Shown: positions 25,197-35,031 of the stretch, piece after piece | Layout of the letters: each line of letters begins with the position of its first letter | How positions within the stretch are numbered: the stretch's first letter is position 1 | Source: Algorimicrobium algoritergicola | GTDB taxonomy: Bacteria; Bacteroidota; Bacteroidia; Flavobacteriales; Flavobacteriaceae | Direction of reading: 5' to 3' | Assembly: GCF_008086165.1 (NCBI RefSeq) | Contig: NZ_VSKL01000002.1 | Span: 124,001-188,000, forward strand | DNA: 64,000 nucleotides | Translations under genes and position numbers: made by a program | Notes under the pieces: model-generated | What the model was told of the DNA's origin: nothing | The model's database searches: none | The model's input: the letters and a program-made list of their open reading frames with translations, nothing else

Positions 25197-25898
25197 CTAT
25201 TTATAGGTTATTGTAAAATAACTTTTATCTTCTTCTGTAAATTTCTGAAAGGTCAATAAGCCGTTTGCATTTAATTTCTCGTTAACGATATAGTTGAGTT
25301 GCTTGATGCGAATTCCCCACGCATAGGCCTTGATATTGACTTTTGATTTAATATTGTTTTTGTTACTATTCAATTTTCGGTCGTAAATTTTTATCGTGCT
25401 TTTTGAACCAAAAAAATTCAATAAGCCCGAATCAAAACTCATTTCCAGTTCTATATCTTCAAGGTTATTTAAATCATACAGCTCTTTAAAATTTGCGGAT
25501 GTGGTATTGATTTCGGTTTCCTTTGATTTTGGGTTTGAAAATGGAAATGCCATTACCATCACACTCGCCTCATTTGGTTTACAGCGATAGGTAGTTGTAT
25601 ATTTATCGGTGGATTTTTTGTCTTTGTCATATAATTCTGTGATTACCTCTATTTCGAAATATCCATTTTTCTCTATTATTTCACCAGCATCAAAAGTTTG
25701 CTTGTTGAGAAAAGCACCTTCTTCATCAAAATTCTCCCGAATGACAACTCTGTCTGAAATCTGCCCAATGAGCATTTCAGTTTGTGCTATTATACTTGTA
25801 CAGCCCAAAATAAAATAGAACAATAGAACCTGTGTCATCATAAGTTTAGTGGATGTTTTATGGTTTTGTTGATTGAAAGTATCAAGAGTTTTCTTCAT
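25197..25898 (-). CDS. exported protein of unknown function
   Basis: The 233-residue frame has a hydrophobic signal after a polar start; translation may begin at Met20 or Met21 (MMTQVLLFYFILGCTSIIAQ), with a signal peptidase site after IIAQ. The mature part is beta-rich, alternating Lys/Glu and Ile/Tyr (EVITELYDKDKKSTDKYTTTYRC...), like DUF3108-type periplasmic barrel proteins. No catalytic motif is seen. It lies 6 bases before the PRPP-synthetase-like gene in the same operon. Confidence 0.55.
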   Translation of the reverse strand: MKKTLDTFNQQNHKTSTKLMMTQVLLFYFILGCTSIIAQTEMLIGQISDRVVIRENFDEEGAFLNKQTFDAGEIIEKNGYFEIEVITELYDKDKKSTDKYTTTYRCKPNEASVMVMAFPFSNPKSKETEINTTSANFKELYDLNNLEDIELEMSFDSGLLNFFGSKSTIKIYDRKLNSNKNNIKSKVNIKAYAWGIRIKQLNYIVNEKLNANGLLTFQKFTEEDKSYFTITYK

Positions 25899-25950
25899 TA
25901 TTTGAAACTATTGTGGTTAGAGATTACATACAAATAGATTGTCATTGCTA

Positions 25951-26490
25951 TTATATATTGTTTAAAATAAATTCTACACGCTCCGTTGGTGGCAAAACAG
26001 GAACAGTAACTATCGGAAACCCTAAAACGGTGTACACATCTATTATTAATTGATGTATTATCTTTTGATCTTCTTCGTCTTCGGTTCTTGCATAGTCTTT
26101 GGTGAATGGCAGTCGGTCTAAAATGAAAATTTTTTTATATGATGTATTTTTAACGGCATTGAGCAGTTTCTCATCATAATCAAGCATTAAAAATTGATAG
26201 TAGGCCATAGCATCTGGAATCGCCCTATCCAAGAAAACCAAGTCTTGAGGCTGGATTGCGGCTTCTTGTTCTATTTGCATATCCAGAACTCCTAATTGAA
26301 ATTGCCTTTTATTGTTCCTTATTTCTTCTACCGTTTGTCCTTCAATACGCATAGTGTCTATATAATGCCGTGCGTGTTCAATGGTTGTTTTGTAACCTCT
26401 TTCAGCCAACATATTTATCACGGTAGTTTTTCCAGTGCTCGGACCACCGGTTATCACATGCCATTTGTTGATTGCTCTTTTCGTTTCCAT
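25951..26490 (-). CDS. AAA_28-type P-loop ATPase/kinase
   Basis: The 179-residue product has a Walker A motif GGPSTGKTT (residues 15-23) near the N-terminus, a Walker B-like DLVFLDRAIPDAMAYY and a later LPFTKDYARTED lid segment. The layout matches AAA_28/NadR-like nucleoside kinases and their uncharacterised relatives. It is cytoplasmic. It lies 17 bases downstream of the beta-CASP RNase gene, within the stress block. A nucleotide- or small-molecule-kinase role is inferred. Confidence 0.75.
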   Translation of the reverse strand: METKRAINKWHVITGGPSTGKTTVINMLAERGYKTTIEHARHYIDTMRIEGQTVEEIRNNKRQFQLGVLDMQIEQEAAIQPQDLVFLDRAIPDAMAYYQFLMLDYDEKLLNAVKNTSYKKIFILDRLPFTKDYARTEDEEDQKIIHQLIIDVYTVLGFPIVTVPVLPPTERVEFILNNI

Positions 26491-26507
26491 TTTATTTGAT
26501 TTAAGAG

Positions 26508-27881
26508 TTATACATTTTCGATACTGTATAGCTGCGGGATTTCAGCATTCCATCCATAGGTTTCCTTTATTCCTTTTTGAAGGGCTTCCGCACTTTCTTT
26601 TTCTCCGTGCACAATAAAAATTCGCGCTGGCTTATTTTTTATTTTGCTCATCCAATCAATTAATTCAGCGTGGTCTGCGTGTGCCGAGAGGCCTTGAATT
26701 TCGGCTACTTCCATTTGAAAGGATACCGTTTTTCCATACACTTTTAATTCTTTTTCGCCTTCCAATAATTTTCTGCCACGAGTGCCTTCAGCTTGATAGC
26801 CTACAAAAAGCAAGGTGTTATTTGGGTTTTGCGCTTGGGTTTCGAGATAGTTGAGCATTCTTCCACCTGTAAGCATTCCACTTCCAGCAATCACAATTTT
26901 TGGTTTGTCGTCTGTTCGTAACTCCATAGTTTCCCGATAACTGCTTACAACCGTGAAATGTGAACACATTTCATCACATTCATTGTCTTCCAATCTGTGC
27001 CAATCCCTTGTACGATGAAACAATTCCAATACACTAGCTCCCATTGGGCTGTCCATTATCATTTGTACTTTTGGGATTTTCTTTTCCTTCAGTAACTTCC
27101 AAAAAATAAGCATCATCAGTTGGGCACGTTCTACTGAAAAGCTTGGGACAAATAGGCTTCCGCCTCTATTAATGGTTTCGTTGACCAATTTTTCAATCTG
27201 CGGAAGTGCTTCCGCTTCGTCAGGATGAAATCTTCCTCCATAAGTGGATTCAATGAAAAGAACATCCGCTTTTTTGGGTTTCAGAGGTGGATAAAGCAAT
27301 AAATCATTGGTTCTTCCAATATCTCCTGAAAAGACGAAACGCTTTCCGTGTACATCCAACTCGATGAATGTTGCACCAAGGATATGTCCGTTGTATTGGA
27401 AACGCGCTCTGATTCCATCAAATAGCGGAATCCATTGTGATTGGGGGACGTTCTTAAAATGTGGAACGGTTTTTTCAGCATCTTTTAAATCGTACAATGG
27501 TTCAGCGGGACTGTGTTTGGAATACCCTTCCTTATTGGCACGTTCGGCTTCTTGTTCTTGAATTTTTGCACTATCATTCAGAATGATTTTAGCAATATCC
27601 AAAGTGGGATTGGTGCCATAAATGGGTCCTTTGAACCCTTGCTTGACTAATCGCGGTAGATAGCCAGTATGGTCTAAATGGCCGTGAGTAAGCAATACCA
27701 TATCAATTTCTGAAACTTCCACGGGTGGATATTCCCAGTTTTTGAGTCGTAATTCTTTTAACCCTTGAAAAAGTCCGCAGTCTATCAATATTTTTTTTTC
27801 TCCTGTGTCCACTAAATATTTTGAGCCTGTAACTGTACCTGCCGCTCCTAAAAAGTGGATGTTTATTTTATTGTTTTTCAT
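26508..27881 (-). CDS. MBL-fold beta-CASP RNase
   Basis: The 457-residue product has the metallo-beta-lactamase zinc motif THGHLDHTG (HxHxDH, residues 66-71), ESTYGGRFH (beta-CASP motif), SGSGMLTGGRMLNYL and the C-terminal RNA-specificity segment with LSAHADHAELIDWM and IVHGEKE. This order is that of bacterial CPSF-like ribonucleases. It processes or degrades RNA in the cytoplasm. It lies in the stress/glycolysis block beside the universal stress protein and ATP-cone genes, a grouping seen in low-oxygen or dormancy regulons of other bacteria. Confidence 0.9.
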   Translation of the reverse strand: MKNNKINIHFLGAAGTVTGSKYLVDTGEKKILIDCGLFQGLKELRLKNWEYPPVEVSEIDMVLLTHGHLDHTGYLPRLVKQGFKGPIYGTNPTLDIAKIILNDSAKIQEQEAERANKEGYSKHSPAEPLYDLKDAEKTVPHFKNVPQSQWIPLFDGIRARFQYNGHILGATFIELDVHGKRFVFSGDIGRTNDLLLYPPLKPKKADVLFIESTYGGRFHPDEAEALPQIEKLVNETINRGGSLFVPSFSVERAQLMMLIFWKLLKEKKIPKVQMIMDSPMGASVLELFHRTRDWHRLEDNECDEMCSHFTVVSSYRETMELRTDDKPKIVIAGSGMLTGGRMLNYLETQAQNPNNTLLFVGYQAEGTRGRKLLEGEKELKVYGKTVSFQMEVAEIQGLSAHADHAELIDWMSKIKNKPARIFIVHGEKESAEALQKGIKETYGWNAEIPQLYSIENV

Positions 27882-27896
27882 CTTTATAGTATTTAT

Positions 27897-28151
27897 TTAG
27901 TTTCCACCACAGCAGGAAGGTGTGTTTCCTTTATCTTGGTTTGATTTGCTCAATTCCGCTATTTCATTATATAGATTGCGGGAATCCTCTTTGATAAGAA
28001 GCGCCAATTTCTTTACGGATTTAGGTTCAAAGTTTACCATCCCCAATAATATTTCAAGGGCTTCTTCAAGTAGTTTTGAATCATCTTCCAATGCTTGGTA
28101 AAATGGCTCTAAATCTATGCTGTTCCGTTTTTGCAGTTCATCTGTTTTCAT
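27897..28151 (-). CDS. small helical protein with CCGG tail
   Basis: The 84-residue product is helical and acidic, ending TPSCCGGN; two adjacent Cys suggest metal or thiol binding. No family is recognised. It starts 43 bases after the ATP-cone nuclease stop and precedes the beta-CASP RNase gene by 15 bases, so it is in the same transcript. Confidence 0.55.
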   Translation of the reverse strand: MKTDELQKRNSIDLEPFYQALEDDSKLLEEALEILLGMVNFEPKSVKKLALLIKEDSRNLYNEIAELSKSNQDKGNTPSCCGGN

Positions 28152-28194
28152 AATTTTTGTTTTTAAGATTGTTGAACTTTTATATTATTAATTC

Positions 28195-29037
28195 TCAAGT
28201 GCTTTTACATAGTGCTTCTGAATCTTCTAAAATCTTTTTGTGTCTTTTTTTATCAATTCCTATCTGTTCCAATAACGCAGGTTTTTTGTGAAGCTCTTTG
28301 CAGAGCACAATGCCTGTGTCCAATAACTTCGTTTTTTCGGCTTTGGTCAGGGTAGTCAATGCCGTTAAAGGGTGTAGTCCCAACTTGTCTATTCTGTCTT
28401 TTAAACCGTTTCCCATCGGGTAATCCCAACTCGTCAATAATAATCCCACGCATTTACCATATTGCACAGCATCGGTGGTAAATCGTGTATTGGTATATAC
28501 ACCTCCCTTATGAAGTTTAGTTTCGTGCCCTTTTTGATGTTCCCATTTTGCTTTTACATCCAAAAATCTAGACTGGATATAGAGCGGAATTTTTACATTA
28601 CAAGTCCTTCCTTGGTCACTATGGTATTTACATTCAATCATATAATGTTGGTTATCTTTTTGCGCTATCACATCTATTTCGTGCTGAACGCAATCACCTT
28701 GAACAATCACACCAACCTGTGTTGAAAATCCTTCGTGTGCCAATAGTTTGCCTACTAACTTTTCAAAAGGAAAACCAGAAGGACCTAATTCCATCAATGC
28801 TTTTTTGAGCTTATACTTTGAGGCACTTACACGTGATTTGCCTTTAAGTATTTTAAATGCCATCTGGTAGATTTTTTTAGTGGTAATACCGTCATATATT
28901 TTGTTTTCAACTTGCTTAACAATTTGCTGAATCAATTCTTCACTTGCTTTTGCACGTCTTAAGGAATTGTTAAGTTTATCCACATCAAAAGGAACCACGT
29001 CGCCAGAATATTTCACTATGTTGATTGGATTTTTCAT
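28195..29037 (-). CDS. ATP-cone domain fused to Mrr-like nuclease
   Basis: The 280-residue product begins with an ATP-cone domain (VKYSGDVVPFDVDKLNNSLRRAKASEE, residues about 8-90), known as a dATP/ATP sensor in ribonucleotide reductases and NrdR. A PD-(D/E)xK restriction-like domain follows: FEKLVGKLLAHEGF, then HEIDVI (Asp122) and MIECKYH (Glu135, Lys137). The C-terminus is a helix-hairpin-helix-like segment. Its start codon overlaps the universal stress protein stop by 4 bases. The layout implies DNA cleavage gated by nucleotide levels; the target is unknown. Confidence 0.85.
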   Translation of the reverse strand: MKNPINIVKYSGDVVPFDVDKLNNSLRRAKASEELIQQIVKQVENKIYDGITTKKIYQMAFKILKGKSRVSASKYKLKKALMELGPSGFPFEKLVGKLLAHEGFSTQVGVIVQGDCVQHEIDVIAQKDNQHYMIECKYHSDQGRTCNVKIPLYIQSRFLDVKAKWEHQKGHETKLHKGGVYTNTRFTTDAVQYGKCVGLLLTSWDYPMGNGLKDRIDKLGLHPLTALTTLTKAEKTKLLDTGIVLCKELHKKPALLEQIGIDKKRHKKILEDSEALCKST

Positions 29038-29870
29038 TTTTTAATATGAATGGTCATCACAGGTAGTTCTGAATGATTAGTTACACCCTCGGCAATACTT
29101 TTTGAAAATAAGCTCAAAAATCCTGTCTTTCCGCTAGTACTCATTGCAATCAAATCTGCGGGTTGATGTTTTAGAAATGTATTGATACCTTCTTCTACTG
29201 AAGATTCATTGTGAACGTTCATAGAAAAGTTTTTTAAGGCGGGAAACTTTTCAAGGAATTGTTTGACAGGGTTTAATCCAGCATTGATGTTATTAAAATC
29301 TGTTTCTGTATTTATGCGTAACAAATGAATTTTAGCATCGCATTTTTCAGCTATGGAAAGCACAGCTTGAAACGGATGACTTACATCTTCTTCAAAAGAA
29401 GAGACAAATAAAATATTCTTAAAAGGAAAAGTTACTTCCTCTTCCTTGATCACGATAATCGGTGCATTCGCCTTTCGTACAATTTTCTCAACATTACTAC
29501 CTGTTATTTCCCTCACACGGCCTTTAGTGCCACTACTTCCTGTAATGATGAAGTCGTGATGAAAATGACCAGAATGCTCTAAAATGTCTTTTTGTCCTGA
29601 ATCGAACTGAAGAAAGGTTCGGCATTTCAACATTTCGTGTTCTGCCATTCTTTCCAGTTCACGTAATTTAGCTTTAGCAATACCAATTTGCTTTACGGTT
29701 TCAGGATAGCGCTTTTCTTTGAGTTTATCCAGCTTCACCCAATCCACAGGTGTTGTCATTTGATGTAGAAAGTGTATTTCTGCTTTGTATGATTTCGCCA
29801 TTTTAATTGCAAAATGGGCAGCTTTGGTACAGTTTTCAGAGAAATCTGTGGGTACGAGTATGTTTTTCAT
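29034..29870 (-). CDS. universal stress protein, two UspA domains
   Basis: The 278-residue product has two tandem Usp folds. The first (KNILVPTDFSENCTKAAHFAIKMA...) ends with the ATP-binding GxxG-x9-G(S/N) loop in GSSGTKGRVREITGSNVEKIV; the second ends MSTSGKTGFLSLFSKSIAEGV. Such tandem proteins bind ATP and help survival under stress or growth arrest. It is co-transcribed with the ATP-cone nuclease (4-base overlap) and follows the SDR gene by 23 bases. Confidence 0.9.
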   Translation of the reverse strand: MKNILVPTDFSENCTKAAHFAIKMAKSYKAEIHFLHQMTTPVDWVKLDKLKEKRYPETVKQIGIAKAKLRELERMAEHEMLKCRTFLQFDSGQKDILEHSGHFHHDFIITGSSGTKGRVREITGSNVEKIVRKANAPIIVIKEEEVTFPFKNILFVSSFEEDVSHPFQAVLSIAEKCDAKIHLLRINTETDFNNINAGLNPVKQFLEKFPALKNFSMNVHNESSVEEGINTFLKHQPADLIAMSTSGKTGFLSLFSKSIAEGVTNHSELPVMTIHIKK

Positions 29871-29893
29871 AATTTTTATATTTTATTTGTTCA

Positions 29894-30667
29894 TTATTGT
29901 GCGGTATAACCACCATCGATTACCAATCCGGAACCGGTTATAAATTTTGATTCATCCGAAGCTAGATATACGACACCATAACCTATGTCATCTGGTTCTC
30001 CCAAATGTCCGACTGGATGCAAACTTTCCAAATACTTTTTCCCTTCCTCTAAATTACCTTGGGCTTTAAGGAGGTTTTCTACCATTGGTGTCCATATATA
30101 GGCCGGGTGAATGGAATTGACCCGAATTTTGTAACCCTGTTTCGCACAATGAAGTGCTGCGGATTTGGTAAATATGGTTACACCGCCTTTGCTGGCATTA
30201 TAGGCGGGTAAATTGGGGTCGCCAATAAGACCTTCAATGGAAGAAAAGTTGATGATTGACCCACCCTCTCCAGTCTCCTTCATAGCTTTAATAGCGTATT
30301 GGGTACCAAGGAAGCTGCCGTCCAGATTGATACTTAAAAGTCTTTTCCAGTCTGCAAGCGTGATATCTTCCACGTTTTTACCGATTGCTATACCAGCAGC
30401 ATTAGCCAGGATATTGAGTTTTTCATACGTTTTGAGTGTCCTATCAATGACCATTTTCCATTGATCTTCTTTGGATACATCTTGTTTTATAAATATGGCT
30501 TCACCGCCATCGTTCTTGATTTGTTGGACTACTTTATTTCCGTTTTCTTCATCCAAATCTGTTATTACTATTTTTGCTCCTTCGCGTGCCAATAAAATAG
30601 CACTTGATTTTCCTAATCCAGAGGCACCTCCTGTGACAATGGCTACTTTATTTTTTACTCGATCCAT
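29894..30667 (-). CDS. classical short-chain dehydrogenase/reductase
   Basis: The 257-residue product shows all the classical SDR marks: TGGASGLGKSSA cofactor loop (12-23), acidic residue after the second strand (ITDLDEENG, suggesting NAD preference), NAAG, catalytic FSSIEG Ser, YNASKGG (Tyr, Lys) and a GSGLVIDGGYTAQ end. Substrate cannot be read off. It follows the phosphofructokinase gene in the same direction. Confidence 0.9.
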   Translation of the reverse strand: MDRVKNKVAIVTGGASGLGKSSAILLAREGAKIVITDLDEENGNKVVQQIKNDGGEAIFIKQDVSKEDQWKMVIDRTLKTYEKLNILANAAGIAIGKNVEDITLADWKRLLSINLDGSFLGTQYAIKAMKETGEGGSIINFSSIEGLIGDPNLPAYNASKGGVTIFTKSAALHCAKQGYKIRVNSIHPAYIWTPMVENLLKAQGNLEEGKKYLESLHPVGHLGEPDDIGYGVVYLASDESKFITGSGLVIDGGYTAQ

Positions 30668-30708
30668 AATTTTATAATTTTAAGTATTACTAACAGTATT
30701 TGTTTTTT

Positions 30709-31683
30709 CTACTTTCCAAATAGTTCTAAAAGTTCGTATAATTCAGTATTTACCTGATGTTGCTTGTCCACCTCTTTAAAAGGGGTTAGATGCAATTGAT
30801 TATTTAAAATTCCAACCATTGCGTTCTTTTTACCTTGTGAAATTGCGTTTACAGCGGCCACTCCAAGTCTAATTCCCAACATTCTATCTAAAGCAGAAGG
30901 ATTTCCGCCTCGCTGCACGTGGCCGAGTTTTGTAATTCGTAAATCGACATTGGGATTAACTTCCTTTATTTTTGAGGAAACAAGTTCAGCACCTAGTTCA
31001 TCACCTTCAGAAACCACGACAAGGAAAGCATCTTCGCTATCGTAATTTTTAATCTTATCCAATAGGTATATAAAGTCTTTCCCGCTTTCTGGAATTAGGA
31101 TGGCATCTGCACCTACCATTAATCCCGAATGAATTGCGATATAGCCAGAATCCCTGCCCATTACTTCCACAATAAATACGCGGTTGTGAGATTCGGCAGT
31201 GTCCTTTATTTTGTCAATATTTTCAATGGCTGTATTTACTGCGGAATCAAAACCAAGGGTGTAATCAGTTCCTGAAATATCATTGTCGATTGTCCCCGGA
31301 ATACCTATGAATGGGATATCGCATATTTCTGAAAAAGCCAATAGACCTTTGAAAGTGCCATCGCCACCAATAGCAATTAAAGCGACTATGTTATTTGCTT
31401 TTAAAGTTTGCAATGCTTTTTTACGGCCTTCCAATTCCATAAAACGTTTGCTCCGTGCTGTTTTTAGAATGGTACCACCTTTTTGGGTTATTTTTTTTAG
31501 TTCGTGAGATTTTAATGTTATCAAATCACCATCTATCAATCCTTCATACCCTTTTCGAAAACCACTTATTTTTATGCCATTTGCTTCAGCAGTTTTCGCA
31601 ATGGCGTACAGTGTAGCGTTCATCCCAGGGCTATCACCTCCAGATGTAAATACGCCTATATGTTTAATTTTATTCGTACTCAT
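30709..31683 (-). CDS. pfkA: ATP-dependent 6-phosphofructokinase
   Basis: From the ATG at 31683 the product has 324 residues (MSTNKIKHIGVFTSGGDSPGMNA); an upstream ATG would add 21 residues not typical of the family and run deeper into the previous gene. Motifs: SGGDSPGMN, IGGDGTFKG, PGTIDND (Gly rather than Lys here indicates ATP, not pyrophosphate, as donor), EVMGRDSGYIA and the HVQRGGNPSALDR effector/substrate loop. It phosphorylates fructose 6-phosphate in glycolysis. Its start overlaps the alpha/beta-hydrolase stop by 14 bases. Confidence 0.92.
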   Translation of the reverse strand: MSTNKIKHIGVFTSGGDSPGMNATLYAIAKTAEANGIKISGFRKGYEGLIDGDLITLKSHELKKITQKGGTILKTARSKRFMELEGRKKALQTLKANNIVALIAIGGDGTFKGLLAFSEICDIPFIGIPGTIDNDISGTDYTLGFDSAVNTAIENIDKIKDTAESHNRVFIVEVMGRDSGYIAIHSGLMVGADAILIPESGKDFIYLLDKIKNYDSEDAFLVVVSEGDELGAELVSSKIKEVNPNVDLRITKLGHVQRGGNPSALDRMLGIRLGVAAVNAISQGKKNAMVGILNNQLHLTPFKEVDKQHQVNTELYELLELFGK

Positions 31684-32590
31684 TAGATATGGTTTTTTGT
31701 AGCTTTTTTTCCGAAATAGTAAAATCTTGAATTGTGCTCCAAACAAATTCTGCTTCTTTAAGAAAGAATTGATGGTCTCCTTCAGATGAAGTTATCAGTT
31801 GTGCGTTTTTAAATTCCTTTGATAATTCTAAGGCATTTTCTAAAGGTGCGGTAGTGTCTTTTTCACCATGAATGAACAGTACTTCTTTGTCTTTGATTCT
31901 CTTTGCAAGAGAGTATAGATCTGTTTTTAAGATGACCTCAGTGAGCGAATAATAATAACTCATCCAATGATGCTTTTTTGCATCTTCATAAACATCATCC
32001 GTTAGGTTATCGGGCTTGAATGCACGTGACATAAATATGGGATGAATCATACAAATGTATTTTGAGAATTTACTTGATGAAATTCTATCTACAAAGGATT
32101 GTGTGGACATAACTTTCTTAAATTCATCTGCATCCTTATAAACAGGTATGCTAATAAAAACTCCTAATTTGAACCAATTTGGCTGTTTTTCCAATAATGC
32201 CAATGAAATTATGGCGCCCATAGAATGTCCAGCAATACTAGTTTTTCCATTGTTAAACCCTTCTTTGTTGAGAATTAACGCAACAGCGGCTAATTGAATA
32301 GAAAGCGTGTAATTGCTTTTAGGTTTAGGGGAGTCTCCAAAGCCGAGAAGGTCTATTAAAAGTAACGAATGTGTTTTTGTAATGGTTTCTAATTCACGTT
32401 TCCAATAGTTTAAAGAGCCTGTTAATCCGTGCAACAAAACAAGTTTGTTCTCTCCAGAACCTACTACTTCATAATTCAAAAACGTTTTGTTGGCATCATA
32501 AGCTGGTTGCTTACCAATTTTGTAATGCTGATAGCTTGCTATAGCAACAACTGGAAAAATGAACACTATGGATATGAGTAGTAATATCAT
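31670..32590 (-). CDS. membrane-anchored alpha/beta hydrolase
   Basis: The 306-residue product has an N-terminal membrane helix (ILLLISIVFIFPVVAIASY), an oxyanion motif LVLLHGLTGSLNYW, the nucleophile elbow GHSMGA, an Asp-bearing strand LFIHGEKDTTAP and a late His (SEGDHQFF). It is probably an esterase or thioesterase facing the periplasm. The gene overlaps its upstream neighbour (symporter) by 4 bases and pfkA by 14 bases, showing a tight operon. Confidence 0.85.
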   Translation of the reverse strand: MILLLISIVFIFPVVAIASYQHYKIGKQPAYDANKTFLNYEVVGSGENKLVLLHGLTGSLNYWKRELETITKTHSLLLIDLLGFGDSPKPKSNYTLSIQLAAVALILNKEGFNNGKTSIAGHSMGAIISLALLEKQPNWFKLGVFISIPVYKDADEFKKVMSTQSFVDRISSSKFSKYICMIHPIFMSRAFKPDNLTDDVYEDAKKHHWMSYYYSLTEVILKTDLYSLAKRIKDKEVLFIHGEKDTTAPLENALELSKEFKNAQLITSSEGDHQFFLKEAEFVWSTIQDFTISEKKLQKTISNEYE

Positions 32591-33945
32591 TGTTTCGAAC
32601 TCAAATTAATAGTTGTTTTATCTGTAGTTAGTCCTGAAGTTTTTTTATAAAATCTATTAAAAACCATACAGGCAGTCAAATCACCAGTTACGTTAACGGC
32701 AGACCTGAACATTCCTAACAATCTTTCTACACCAATTATGATGATGATGCCTTCGGCTGGTATTCCGACACTTCCCAAAACAGAAGCGAGTATAACCACA
32801 CCACCACCAGGAATGGCTGGGGTACCAATGGATGCAGCGACAATGGTTACAATGATTACTATAATATTGAGTAAACTCATTTCCAGTCCGTAAGCTTGGG
32901 CAATAAAAAGAGTTGTAATGGTTTGATATAGTGCAGTTCCATCCATATTGACAGTTACACCAATGGGGATGATAAAATTGCTAATGGCCTTGTCCACTTT
33001 TAGTTCTTCTTCAGCTGTTTGAAGTGATAAAGGCATCACGGCGGCAGAACTTGTGGTTGAAAAAGCCAATAATTGAACATCCCTTATTTTTTTTAGGAAA
33101 TGAAACGGGTTTGTTTTTCCAAAAAGTACAAGTAAGCCTGAATAGAAAATTACCAATAATAAAAGCCCAAGAAGCACGACTCCAACGTAGTATGCTAGAC
33201 CGGACAATGAGCTTAAACCAACACTAGAGGTAAGCTGTGCCATAAGCCCAAAAACAGCAACAGGAACTAACAACATAGACCATTTCACCACGGTCATACA
33301 GACTTCCTGAATGGCACTTAAAACCAATTTTACTGGTCGCAACAATGCTTCTTCAAGTGATAGCACTGCTACACCAATAATGATTGTGAAAATCACAATG
33401 CTCAACATTTCGCCACTTACCATAGATGCCAAAGGGTTGTCTGGAAGCAAATTTGATATGGTATCGGGGATAGTGTCAAGTCCAAAAGAAAGCTCGGGAC
33501 CATCAGTTGTAACAGCTGTTATTTCATTGTGTTCCGTTGCGGCTTGTTGATGCAGAAAACGGCCTGGTCTAAAAATTTGTGATAATATAACACCGAGACT
33601 TACCGAAAATATGGTAGTGCCAAGGAAATATAATAAAACACCACCACCTAATTTTTTTAAACTTTCCTTATCATTGCTGGCGATTCCCGTAATGATGGAA
33701 GCCACAATTAATGGAATCATAATCATCTGTACCAATTTCAGAAAGAGCACTCCCGGCAATGCCAGCCAATTTCCCGCCACATCTGCGGTTTCTGTGCTAA
33801 TCCATCCATTTTGTGGACTTAACAGCAACCCAAATCCAACACCCAGAAACAAGGCGATGATAACCTTAAGCCATAGGCGACTTTCTACCAGTTTTTTCAG
33901 GTATTCATTAAGTGATTTAAGTGATTTTACTTCTGTGTCAAACAT
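32587..33945 (-). CDS. dicarboxylate/amino acid:cation symporter (DAACS)
   Basis: The 452-residue product has the Glt-type layout: early helices, a large extracellular loop, then LLAFSTTSSAAVMPLS (HP1 serine-rich hairpin), VNMDGTALYQ (the NMDGT motif of helix 7) and GTPAIPGGGVVILASVLGSVGIP (HP2). It imports dicarboxylates or acidic amino acids with Na+ or H+. It lies between the aldolase and hydrolase genes and would feed carbon into the same stress/glycolysis programme. Confidence 0.9.
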   Translation of the reverse strand: MFDTEVKSLKSLNEYLKKLVESRLWLKVIIALFLGVGFGLLLSPQNGWISTETADVAGNWLALPGVLFLKLVQMIMIPLIVASIITGIASNDKESLKKLGGGVLLYFLGTTIFSVSLGVILSQIFRPGRFLHQQAATEHNEITAVTTDGPELSFGLDTIPDTISNLLPDNPLASMVSGEMLSIVIFTIIIGVAVLSLEEALLRPVKLVLSAIQEVCMTVVKWSMLLVPVAVFGLMAQLTSSVGLSSLSGLAYYVGVVLLGLLLLVIFYSGLLVLFGKTNPFHFLKKIRDVQLLAFSTTSSAAVMPLSLQTAEEELKVDKAISNFIIPIGVTVNMDGTALYQTITTLFIAQAYGLEMSLLNIIVIIVTIVAASIGTPAIPGGGVVILASVLGSVGIPAEGIIIIIGVERLLGMFRSAVNVTGDLTACMVFNRFYKKTSGLTTDKTTINLSSKQ

Positions 33946-33957
33946 TTCTTTTTCTTT

Positions 33958-35019
33958 TTATGCAATACTGATTTTATCGTCCAGATAAACATTTTGGGCA
34001 GCATTGATTAAGTTAACCCCTTGGGCAAAGGGCTTTTGGAATGCTTTTCTTCCCATAATCAACCCAGAGCCTCCAGCTCTTTTATTTATTACTGCTGTGG
34101 TAACTGCTTCAATCAAATCAGACTCTCCTTTAGATCCGCCACCGGAATTAATCAATCCTATTTTACCCATATAACAATTCGCTACTTGTAACCTACATAG
34201 GTCAATGGGATGGTCTGTGGTAAGGGCTTTATACATTTCATCATCATATTTACCAAAACCTATTTCTTTGAATCCAAAATTATTGGTTGGTAATTTTTGC
34301 TTGATAATATCTGCTTGAATGGTAACGCCCAAGTGATTGGCTTGTCCAGTTACATCGGCAGCAGCATGATAATCGTCTTTTTCAGTTTTGAAAGCTTCGT
34401 TTCGGGTATAGCACCATAAAATGGTTGCCATACCCAAATTATGGGCCTCTTCAAAAGCTTCAGCTATTTCTATAAGTTGTCTATTACTTTCCTCGGAACC
34501 AAAATAGATGGTAGCGCCGACGGCAACAGCTCCCATATCCCAAGCATTTTTTACTTTTCCAAATAAGGTTTGGTCATACTTGTTGGGATAGGTAAGCAGC
34601 TCATTATGGTTGATTTTCACGATAAAAGGGATTTTATGGGCGTATTTTCGGGCGTTCAATCCCAATACGCCAAAGGTTGAAGCCACTCCGTTGCAACCTG
34701 CTTCCATTGCCAATTTTATAATATTCTCTGGATCAAAATAGTCAGGATTTTTATAGAATGAATAAGCTGCGCTATGCTCAATGCCTTGGTCTACAGGAAG
34801 GATGCTCAAGTAGCCTGTGCCACCAAGATTTCCGTGGTTATATAATTGGGCAAGACTTCGCAGTACTTGCGGATTTCTGTTACTATTGGTAAATACTTTA
34901 TCGAGACTGTTTTTGCTTGGTGTTTGTAATTCGTCCTTTGTTATTTTTTCACAAACGTGGTCTAAATAGAAGTCTGCTTTTTCTCCTAAAAGTTCTGTAA
35001 TATTTTCGCTCGTTTTCAT
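33958..35019 (-). CDS. class I fructose-bisphosphate aldolase (DhnA/FbaB type)
   Basis: The 353-residue TIM-barrel protein shows the DhnA-type class I pattern: [47 protein letters not shown] and a [15 protein letters not shown] phosphate-binding end. Class I enzymes use a Schiff-base Lys and need no metal, unlike the zinc-dependent class II enzyme common in bacteria. It lies 12 bases after the GAPDH gene. A metal-free aldolase inside a metal-resistance island is notable. Confidence 0.9.
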   Translation of the reverse strand: MKTSENITELLGEKADFYLDHVCEKITKDELQTPSKNSLDKVFTNSNRNPQVLRSLAQLYNHGNLGGTGYLSILPVDQGIEHSAAYSFYKNPDYFDPENIIKLAMEAGCNGVASTFGVLGLNARKYAHKIPFIVKINHNELLTYPNKYDQTLFGKVKNAWDMGAVAVGATIYFGSEESNRQLIEIAEAFEEAHNLGMATILWCYTRNEAFKTEKDDYHAAADVTGQANHLGVTIQADIIKQKLPTNNFGFKEIGFGKYDDEMYKALTTDHPIDLCRLQVANCYMGKIGLINSGGGSKGESDLIEAVTTAVINKRAGGSGLIMGRKAFQKPFAQGVNLINAAQNVYLDDKISIA

Positions 35020-35031
35020 CTTAATAAAGTT

